From Zygnema circumcarinatum (lineage: Eukaryota > Streptophyta > Zygnematophyceae > Zygnematales > Zygnemataceae), in contig CM074804.1 of assembly GCA_037447605.1 (NCBI GenBank), positions 4,618,823 to 4,682,822 on the forward strand: 64,000 nucleotides of DNA, in the 5' to 3' direction. The notes beneath the pieces were generated by a model, which had not been told where the DNA came from, did no database searches, and worked only from the letters and a program-made list of their open reading frames with translations. Positions 41,246 through 50,537 of this stretch are shown here, piece by piece. The position numbers and the translations under genes were made by a program. The stretch's first letter is position 1; the number at the start of each line of letters is the position of its first letter.

Positions 41246-44194
41246 TCAGTGCCGCGTATTGAGAAGGCCGTGCAAAAGGTGTTCCACATCCTCCGCGCGG
41301 CTCCACGGCATCATCTGAGCGCGGACGCGATCTGCAGCACTTCTGAGTTGTTTCACCAACGGGAACCTGCGGCGGGCCCGGAGCCATTCTGGTTAAACGG
41401 AATGCAGCACTGAAAGGTCACCAACCATGACAAAGATAACAAGAACAGACCTAAAAAGGACCTCCGCAACCTCGGAGTGATTCAGATCCTGCCAAAACCC
41501 TGCAAACCTCCAACAGGGTGTATGCCTTATTTGCTTCAAATGCCCAGAACTGCCAAGTCCAGCGTCCAAAACAAGTCAGGATGGGCATGTAGAAGCATGA
41601 GCGAGGGAAACAAGCAACCATGAAACATGCAAGGAAGAGGCGTCGAATTCCGCGTTCTTTCTGGAGAAATGGCAGATAGGACGCGGAATGGCCCTGACCC
41701 TCCCCATACTCTTGGGGTGCACAAAGAGCTGCTCACCCTTCTCGGGCCAGCACGCAGTCCCCCTCTCTCAGACGCAGGGCGGGGCAGAAATCATTTCCCC
41801 CATCCCCTACGTAAATCACTCGGCCTTTGGGCAGACACCTTTCGTTGCGCAGCCTGTCCAGAATTTGGCCCTGCACATCCATGCCAGTCAGAAGGCATCC
41901 TTACCACAAAATAGGCATTTTCAACAATCACGATATACACATGCAGCACAAAATTGAGGTATAATCGAAGACCAACGAGCGTTGATTCCTTTCTTTCAAT
42001 CAGTGCAGTTATTTTGTACGGCAACATCGAAAGTTTAGATAACACCTTGCACATGTTAGGTGTGCTGACGCATGTAGGGCAGCCGTGAGGGCTCTCATCA
42101 TCAGGCAGGTAGGGCTGTATTCTCAGTGCACCCTGGGAATCATAGTCTGCAGGATTCGTGTGGATGCTTGTGATACAAGACGACAACTCGTGGTGGTCCA
42201 GAATGGTCGATATGAAAACAGAATTGGAGTCGCTGACGATGTGAATCTCGCAACTGCACGTAGGCACGATGGCTCAGGATAAGCTAGTGAAAAGATTGGC
42301 AGAATAAATCAAAGGAAAAAGTAAATGCCGCCAGAGATGCGGTTGCTTTCTTTCACAGGCATTCCAAATGCTAAGTTCAATGTGCAGTTTGGAAGCATCA
42401 TGGATTGCCTGAAATAAAGAATGACCTATAGTGAATGCTCAGCCCAAAAATTGTTTCGTTGGATAACGAGAAGCTCACGATTCGTTTTCTACCGCCTTTC
42501 TCACAGCTCGAGCCATGGCTGCTTGCAGAGGCATTTTGCACAAGCATGTTCGAATGTCATCGTCTGCAATGCCCAACTTATGGAGTCGGATCATGCCCTT
42601 ATCCTGCAGCATAAGGGCTGCGTTAGACAGCCAAAGCCTGACTTGCATCGACAATTCTCAGCGAATAAAACTGTTCTACTGAGCTATCGGGACCATTACC
42701 ACATGCATGTCAACACTGATCATCTATCATTTCTCTAGCACCGCCTCAGCGTTCTTTCCAGCAGCAAATTTCTGTAGATTGTCTACTGACGGACTGCGTT
42801 GGAAAAGTAATGGCATAAAAAAGGCCCACCATGAGGAGCGTCCAAGGCATGTTATTGGCCAAGTTCAAAACCTCCGGCGCTCCCAGCTTCTCCAATATCC
42901 AGGTGTCTGTATGAAAGCGATGCATTTTAATAATACGAAACCCGATAAGAAGCACAGCAATTGGTCACGCTCAACAAGTGAAGCCAAGAAAATAGAGTAT
43001 TGCGTGATGGGGCCGCTCGTATGATGTAAACTCTGACACTTCGACAGTAGTGCAGACATGATCCCGTATCTTGGCCTGGTTTCTAAAGAACTGACAAATG
43101 GAAACCCCAAGAGGAAATGCAACAGGCTGCACTTGAAGTCGTCCTTTACATCAAGTAAGCGCATTATGGATTCAAACTTAATAATCGGCGCTATCGCTTA
43201 CCCGTATTATTGTCCACCATGGTCCTGCAGGCGCCAAGTAACCACCCACCCAGGCCGTGCAGAATTGAGGGTGAGGAAGACGCGTCATCCTGCAGAATGT
43301 AAGGCGTGTTGCAAGAGCAGTGTCTTGTCTTCAATACTGGAAGAGGCAATGTCAACGCCACAGCCCAAAACTCAAGTTTGTCTTTGCCAAATGTTCTTCT
43401 TGAGGCAAGTTCCTACGCATGCTGCAGTTCCACGATGAATGTTTTTCCTGATTGTCTAAACGACGAGTTAACGACCCCACAACATTGCCACCAGGATTCT
43501 ACGAGCCTTAATGTCTGGCATTCAAAACCTATAAGCTTCTGACACAAAAACTCCCTCGCAAGGCAAGCAAACTCTCTCTCAGTGCAAGGCTTATGAATTA
43601 ATTAGTCTTTACAGTAAATGGAGAAAACGTCCAGCCATAAGGGACCGGTGCCGCTTGTTTATCCACTACCTTAAGAGCTAAAAACAAGAAACTGCTGCAA
43701 GAAACATAGAACCCTCTAGACATACAAAATGTTTGTTCTCCGGCTTATGAACTAACTGAAAGATGAGATTTAGCGAAGTACGCAGGCCCACACTCCCCGC
43801 ACTGCTAACTCACTTGCTGTGTTACAGTCAGTACATTTTCTCATGACATTATCGTGCAGTTGTGGACAATATGTACGCGTTCAATATGCTGCTCAATACT
43901 TAGTACCTGTGAGTAGGGAAGTACAATGCCATCCAATTCTTAATTGAGAACAGCAAGCACACACATCCAACTACTTACATTGCCATTAACATGAACTCAC
44001 CAGTCAAAATCGAAAACAAGGAGCGTCTGAACTCGAGCCCTAGCTTTGGCACTTCTTCCTCCCCACTTCTCCCCCTTATAAAAGAACTGCCCACGTTGAT
44101 TATGCTCCGCACGGCCAAATGAGCGGCTCATGTTGAAGAACGATAGCAGAGCGTGCTGGCGGCTGATGAGAAGAGAACCAACTGCAACTTGCAT
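41246..44194 (-). CDS. HAD-superfamily phosphatase, PPsPase1/PHOSPHO1-like
   Basis: Plant relatives (Arabidopsis PPsPase1/PS2 and phosphoethanolamine/phosphocholine phosphatases) hydrolyse small phosphoesters or pyrophosphate and are induced by phosphate starvation. Seven exons close in perfect phase to 293 aa, almost exactly the size of PPsPase1: 44001-44194, 43202-43224, 42830-42906, 42479-42603, 42046-42253, 41737-41870 and 41246-41366. HAD motif I is DFDWT (residues 62-66, nucleophile D62, acid/base D64), motif II is IVSDSN (145-150), and motif III/IV is YVGDGGNDFCP (229-239). A family-specific cysteine-rich segment, SPHGCPTCVSTPNMCK, lies at 194-209. Exon 2 is only 23 nt and supplies TMVDNNT just after the catalytic aspartates. 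The N-terminus is about 50 residues longer than in Arabidopsis if the first ATG is used; internal ATGs exist and the extra part is basic, possibly a targeting peptide. Confidence 0.94.
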
Positions 44195-44575
44195 CCCAGG
44201 AAGAAAACCCTACGACTGATGCAGCACTTCCATGGACTCCTGAAAGGCCTTTCCTATTTTCCCTGCGCCGTTGGGACACCCTCCAAATAGAAGCACGACT
44301 TCCGCCCCGCCCTAACCCTAACCCTAACCCTAACAATGCTGGGGGCGCTCTGCACGCCTCCAGCATCATCACGTCATCCATGGCCATGGCCATGCGCACT
44401 TCACATCTGCACCATGCATGCCCATGGCCGTCACGTCACACGGACGGGCCAGTGACCGTACCTGCACTCATGCGCAGACCGACCTCTGATTCCCCTTGAA
44501 GGCCTCCGTCCCTGAAGGTGTGAAGAAGGGAAGGGGAATTTCGTCTGCGCGACCAACTCCAACCACTTCACAGTT
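44195..44575. promoter_or_regulatory. Upstream region of the HAD phosphatase gene
   Basis: Immediately 5' of the gene on the minus strand; contains a short CCCTAA telomere-like array at about 44311-44335. No core promoter element is obvious. Confidence 0.4.
44311..44335. repeat. Short interstitial telomere-like array (CCCTAA)4
   Basis: Four consecutive CCCTAA units. The unit is the TTAGGG type, not the TTTAGGG type found at 49547-49572. It is far too short and too internal to be a chromosome end. Confidence 0.85.
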
Positions 44576-44840
44576 CGGACCAGTGGATCGGCAACCATTG
44601 GACAACCATTGGATGGCAATGGTTGGACGTCCACTGGTTGGCAACCAGTCGAATGGTTGTTTCGATCCGCAACCACTGGTTGGCAACCAGTCGACTGGTT
44701 TGGAACCAGTGGATGCCACTGGTTCACAACCAGTCGAATGGTTGTTTCGATCCGGCGGCACTGGTTGGCAACCAGTCGAATGGTTATATCCAATTATCCA
44801 TTAAATCAAATGGTTGGCAACCATTAAATCACTAGTTGTC
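44575..44840. repeat. Palindromic AACCAGT/ACTGGTT repeat cluster B
   Basis: Composed of ACTGGTTGGCAACCAGTCGA units, each an imperfect palindrome, alternating with GAATGGTTGTTTCGATCC linkers and CCATTGG variants. It is similar in word content and order to cluster C. Confidence 0.9.
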
Positions 44841-45640
44841 AACGGTTGGCAACCCACCAAAAAACACATACGACCCATTTTTTAGCCCCTACATCTCCCT
44901 ACACGTTTGACTTACAATAAACTATTAGTTTCCTCTTTTTGAAGTACTCACGCCTGAACCCTAAGCCTAGCCTGAACCCTAAATCTGGACTCCTGCTCCT
45001 CCTCGCGATTCTGACTGCTCTCACAAAGCGCGCACTCATGCGCTCTATGGCGACAAAACAAAACAAAACAAAATAAATTCAGCAGAGCATGTCCATCCAC
45101 CCAAGAGAAGAAAATGAGCACAGAAAACACAAACATCGCAGTATTTGCATTTTCAGATGATCACATACAGTTGAAAAAAAATCATATCAGAAATTTCAGA
45201 GCGTGTGCTGAAAATAAAAAGACTGCCAAAAGCAGTGGAAGTTTCAAAAAGAAAATAACGAAGCACTTCAAAATTACGAAGGAACGAATTTACGAATTAC
45301 ATATGAAATGAAGTTACAGCTTCAAGACTGAGCCTTCAACTCCAGCCCTTAGACTCTACCACACTTTTAAACTCCTAAATGAATACCCCCAACCTTCCTT
45401 ACCCACCCTCCCTCTCTCTCTCTCTATCCTCTTTTTCTCACTCCATCCCTCTCTCTCTCATTCCCTCCCTCCTTCCCTATCTCCCTCCCTCCCTCCTCCA
45501 ATATCTGCCTGCTTGTTTGCTTGCTTGTTTGCTCGCCTTCTACCTTCCGTGTCTCCCTCCCTCCTTCCTTTCCTCCTACCTCCCTGCCTCCGTCCATCAC
45601 ATTTTTCAGGGTAGGAAAAAGAGCATAATTTCAGAAATTC
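44841..45640. other. AT-rich spacer between repeat clusters B and C
   Basis: No gene recognised. Contains a CCCT/CTCT-rich pyrimidine tract at about 45400-45600 and degenerate CCTGAACCCTAA words near 44955-44985. Confidence 0.45.
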
Positions 45641-45885
45641 AATGGTTGCCAACCATTGGATCACTGGTTCCGAACCAATCGAATGGTTGTTTCAGTCCTG
45701 CGCCACTGGTTCGCAACCAGTCGACTGGTTTCCAACCAGTGGATGCCACTGGTGGAGGAGGTGGACCACTGGTTGGCAACCAGTCGAATGGTTGTTTCGG
45801 TCCGCAACCACTGGTTGGCAACCAGTCGACTGGTTTGGAACCAGTGGATGCCACTGGTTGGCAACCAGTCGACTGGTTTGTCTAA
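45641..45885. repeat. Palindromic AACCAGT/ACTGGTT repeat cluster C
   Basis: Opens with CAATGGTTGCCAACCATTGG, then alternates CCACTGGTTGGCAACCAGTC, CAGTCGACTGGTTTGGAACC and GAATGGTTGTTTCGGTCC-like units. Long stretches align with cluster B, so both derive from one repeat family. Confidence 0.9.
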
Positions 45886-47240
45886 TGGTCCGATCTGTGA
45901 ACCACTTCCGAGATGTTGTGAGGAGGCGCATGGCATGGTTGGTTCTCTTTCGCAACATGAATGACATTCCTGGTGGGGAAGCAAAACATAATCGCTTTGA
46001 CGACGAAAGTGAGGATTGAGATGTCGGTCGAGTGGGATTTAGATGTCGGAGTCTGACCTTTGTAGCGAACGGAACAGACTCATGCATGTGTGCGTGTTCA
46101 AGCATCACTGGTGTGCGCAAGATGATGCATCGCAATGCAAGTCACAGTTCGCAGCCTCACATAGGTGTGGCACATGCGCGGTGTTGAAATAAGTTGTGAT
46201 GAGGCTGGCTGGTCCTTTCGGGCAACAGCACATTCTGACGAATTCATCAGTTTTAAAAAAGGATACGGTAGCAAAAGAGAAAATGGCTTAAGGTCACTCT
46301 CGAAGGAAATGTTTACTGTAGTTCACAAGGGTCAGTTTTGCGATGTACCGTAAAGCCAGAATGAACGTACACTTTCAATAATCTAGATTTTTTAAACTGA
46401 TTCAATAAATTTGAACATTGTCTCGTTTCAGATGTTCATACGTCCTCTCACACATGCGCATTCCAACTTACCCAAGATTCAAATAATGGATCTGCTTGTC
46501 CACCGCCCGGTTTACCCGTTAATCATAGAAAAGAATTGGGACACGATCAGTAAAGTTAATTGTTTAGATCTTCAAATCTTCATTTGGTCTCCAAGGAAAA
46601 AAAGCTACCGAAAATGTTTAACCGAAAAACTTTAGTTCAACATGAACTTCATACAGTTCGAGTTGGGATTCTCGCTCCAAATAGCTTTCAGAGTAGAGAT
46701 TTCCAAAACAATAAAAATTAAAAAAGTTTTCGTGGCTCGGCTTTATGTCCCTAACACTTTGTGAACGTGCTTTGGTGTTACAAATTGTTCAAATTGGCTG
46801 CGTTAAAAAAAACAAAGAACTGAAAAAAGAACTCAGCAAAAGTTGAAGCTGGGAGAACCCCGACCAAAAGACACTCATACAGAACGCGTCTCTTCTTCCT
46901 CTCTGGACCTGCATACTTTCAGTTCAAACTGTTACATGTGAAATCCCCATTCACGGGCGGTTCGGAAGTCAGTCCGTCTGGAAGGTTGACCAACCGATCC
47001 GAAGGGTCACCTCTTGAACGTCGGATGTGATCTGAATCCCTATTGTTCAAATGGTGAGCAGCAAGTGCAAAGTTGATTACAATGTAAAAAGGCCCTCGTG
47101 TAAGGACTCGAAATAGGTGCTTTCTCTAAATGGGTAGAACTTCTTTACAATAATTAAGGTCCTCTGACGGCAGCCCTCCTACATTCCCAACAAAAAAAAA
47201 AAAATCATATTGCGCCCATGCGGATGCCGAATCGTCAGAC
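45886..47240. other. Spacer, no gene seen
   Basis: Mostly AT-rich single-copy-looking DNA. Open frames are short and unrecognised. The right end should hold the RPL24 3' untranslated region. Confidence 0.45.
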
Positions 47241-49413
47241 TCATGCGGCGTCGTCTCCTTTCTTGTCCTTTGGCTTCAGCCTCTGCTCCTTCGCCTTGGC
47301 GGCATCATCCAGCACCTCGCCGGTCTTCAGCAAGTAGCGCACTTTCGTCCCATCTTCCAACGTCTTGTGCCCCACACGACTCGCCACTTTGCTCTGGCGC
47401 GAATACAACATCACATTCGAGCTATGGATGGGGGCCTCAAGCTGCACCACGAGTCACAACAAGAAACAGACTTCAGTTTCAACAACATCCTTCCCAGCGT
47501 CCCAGTTAATTTTTCTGTATTAAGTAAAACCCATGCATAGGATACAAGAGCCGGAAAAGTACTACTTTACGAGATCCGCCCTCCAGTGTGTGCTGAAGAT
47601 TACATGCGTCACTGTGACGTATTCCGGCTACGAACAATGCCTGATGCAGTGGACAAAAACCTTTCTGTTTCAGCTTGAAAAGACTCCTGAATATCACACA
47701 CGAGGAAAGCTGCTGACTAAGGAAGTGTGAGCCTCTGCTTGGCATGGGACTAAATCTCTCAAGCTAGAAAGGAGATAGTGCTCAACGGCTTCAACTGGCA
47801 GTAACAAACACTAGAACATGGAAGTTAAGGTTGGCCGAAGAGGAGGGACCACTCGGTTACCGGTAAGCTCCTAGTCAGCGGAGGAAATTGCCAGGTGTAT
47901 TCGTTGGGATGGAAGATTTCAGGCCTACAAAGAAGTAGTCTGTGCACTAAGTCCATGCCTAGCTAATTTACAAACTTCTTTTGATCATATCCATGAAATA
48001 AAGAAGGGTGGTGAGAAGTCAGTCTGAACAGAAAGGACCATTACCTGAATTATCTGACCCGATTCACCCTCGGCCCGTTTCTTCACATGCTTCGTCTTAA
48101 TGTTGACATCTTTGCAAACCACCTTCGAATTGTGAGAAAAAAGCCGTGTGATTTCAGAAACCTTGCCCTTGTCGGCACCTGCAATGACCATGATAGTGTC
48201 TCCTACTTTCACATGCAGCTTTTGTCGTAGAGGAAGACCATTCGGCTTGACTTTCTTTTTCTCCCATCGCTTGATCTGCAAGTCAGCAAATTCACAGCAT
48301 AGAATTGAAATCCTGCTCCAGATGAGCACCACTGTGCATTGAGCAAAAAAAGAATGCCACCACTGCCAGCCACTGCTTTCAGGAATTGCATTCGCAGAAC
48401 AGAACCCTGTGAAAATAATTGATGCAGAGCAGTTCTCTTCTGATGGTACCTTAAGCTGCAAATAATGGATTTGGCATGTGGCCAGAACGTGTAGGGTACA
48501 TCAGTTTTCTGTCTAATGATGATATTTCCATTAAGATTTAAGCCCTCAAAAAGGAGGGCTGCAAGGGTAATGCATCTCGCCAACATATGCACCTTAAACT
48601 CTAATCTATCTCGCACAAGGATGGTGCTAATTCTGGATAGACCTACATTACGGGAAACAAGTTCCATAACTAACTCGCAATAAACGTACAGCCATCAAAC
48701 TATGGACGAGAATACCGAGGCTCGTCTAAGCGTACCCAATTGCAAAAGATCAAGCAGGGCGGAACTGGATAGAAGGCAAACGAAGGAAACTTCTATTGTA
48801 AGAGTCAACACCGAACACTCGAGAAAAGTTCAAGGAATTGGTGCCTGATTTGGTTGAGTAAAAAGTGTTACACAGGAGAACTCTTCAATGCTCAATCAAT
48901 TCACCCAAAAAATCCAGGCTGCGTGGATTGCTAGAATGTGGGCCACGACCTGCGAAAGCAATAACAGAGGTGCCGCTAGAAAGGGACCCATGATATGTGC
49001 AACAGAAAGAAAGGAAGGTAACGAGTCAATTTGAGGACAATTGTGACTCACCTCCATGGTAATGCTGAGAGGGCCATTCTTGGCAGACTGCAAAAAGCCA
49101 CCCTGACTGTCCTACGTCAGTGCCGATTCTGTATTATTTGCGCATTTAGAGCAAAAATCAAAATCTTCCGGATCGAACTACACCAGCCTAGTGTATCGAT
49201 TGCAAAGCGCGGCTTGAGCCGCCCTCAACCGGCAGCAGTGTCTTTCATCTGTCAAAAAGCGGCAGAATTAGGGGTCAAAAAGTCGAGATGATCGACCTGT
49301 CCCTCAACGGAGCGAGCTCGCAGAGAAGCCCCGCCTCCCAGCACGCCGCCTGCGCCATAGCCCCGCACACTGAGGCCCGAAAAGGAGCTCTGGAGAGCTG
49401 CGATGCCCGCCAT
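47241..49413 (-). CDS. Plastid-type ribosomal protein L24 (uL24c), nuclear encoded
   Basis: Structural protein of the large ribosomal subunit that helps start 50S assembly. Three exons, 49297-49413, 48045-48275 and 47241-47441, join in phase to 182 aa. The first exon reads [18 protein letters not shown] and is rich in Ser, Ala and Gly with no acidic residues early on, as expected of a chloroplast transit peptide. The second exon holds the KOW motif, [19 protein letters not shown] (residues 60-78), and the L24 continuation [15 protein letters not shown]. The third exon gives [32 protein letters not shown] and a lysine-rich tail. The ATG at 49413 was chosen because it starts the transit-like peptide; upstream in frame there is only a GTG. 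The gene is head-to-head with the 676-aa protein gene. Confidence 0.95.
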
Positions 49414-50537
49414 GGCTGCCGCGGCCGCGAGGGTTCCGGGCAGCTGCCAACAAAGGAACGAGCAGGCCGCGGCGTCCACGTGCCACGTGGCCGCCTTTCT
49501 TTATCCGCGCGCCGACGGGGGCGGCCGCCTTCTGGCCGATCCACAACCCTAAACCCTAAACCCTGAACCCTGAGACGGAGCCCTGAACCTCCGGTGGGCC
49601 TTTCCTTGGCAACGGCTCTGTTCGCGGCCGTTCCACAGCGCCTGGCACCGCGCACATGGAAACGCACGCGTGCAGGCGACGGGCGCTGAACTGGCCACGC
49701 GTTACTGGAGGACATGTAGCGCCGCAACCCCGGGCGGCATGGCGTGCTCGCCACGTGGCGCATCCTCCACCGTCCGCCGCGGCAAGCGGACAGACTGTCC
49801 GCTTGCCGCGGCCGTACGCGCCGTACTCGTCCACGTCAGCGCGTGGTGCCCCTGGCTGCGGGGCCCGCCATGGCCGACCCCCTCCCGCGTGGCCGCCTCC
49901 CCGCCCCTCCGATCGTACAGGCCACCGCCTGCCTGCCAGGGAGACCGCCGCGATCGGACGGACGATCCCGATTCCCTCGCCTCGCCTAGCTTTTCTCGCC
50001 TCCATCGACGGTGGCGGCGCGCCGGCAGGGGAACTGGACCTGCCGATGTCAGTCAGCTTTTGGCTTCGAGTTCTTGGAGCTTGGAGTGGATAGGGCTCGC
50101 CGCGCGGCCGCCCGGGGGGGGGGCATTTGAACCGCTGCCGAGATGTACGGACACGATCCGCGTGGACTACCGTACTGTGGTCTACCGTGTGTTGGAGGGG
50201 CGCGCATGCATGGCCTTGGGCCCCATGGCGGCGCGGGCATGAGCCCATGGCCGAGCATGCATGTGTGCATGCATGCATGCATGCGCGGGCAGGCGCCATG
50301 GACACATGGGCCAGAGCGCGGCGCGGTTGGCGGTCCACGTGGCGCGCGGGGGGGCCGTAATATCTGTCTATCTGCGGCGGGCGGGCTGCCATGGACGCGC
50401 GGAGCTAACGCAGGACCGGGCCAGCGGCCGCTCGTGCTCTGCCTGCCTGCCCGCCCGCTTGCCCGCCTGCCTGTCTGCCTGCCTGCCTGCGGGGGAGGGA
50501 GAGCGCGGCAGGCCGGGCCGGGGCTTTCTCCTTCCGG
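49414..50537. promoter_or_regulatory. GC-rich divergent upstream region of RPL24 and the 676-aa protein gene
   Basis: About 1.1 kb, very GC- and CpG-rich. It contains a TTTAGGG-type fragment (CCCTAAACCCTAAACCCTGA at about 49547-49566), a CATG tetramer run at about 50251-50284 and a CCTG/CCGC tract at about 50440-50492. An imperfect inverted repeat GTCCGCTTGCCGCGG lies near 49780-49811. Overlapping open frames on both strands are attributed to base composition. Confidence 0.45.
50251..50284. repeat. Short CATG tetranucleotide run
   Basis: Consecutive GCAT/CATG words, including five perfect GCAT units, 250-290 bases upstream of the 50538 start codon. Confidence 0.75.

Noticed and set aside
44431-45984. 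Frames with repeated Asn-Gln-Ser-Thr-Gly and Val-Asp-Trp-Leu units
   Set aside because: They read through the palindromic AACCAGT repeats; both strands give similar repeat peptides.
49547-49572. Telomere end
   Set aside because: Only about four imperfect units, with ordinary genes on both sides.
49556-50392. 278-codon minus-strand frame and overlapping plus-strand frames in the RPL24 upstream region
   Set aside because: CpG-rich DNA with four or more simultaneous open frames, no domain, and low-complexity Arg/Ala/Pro content.
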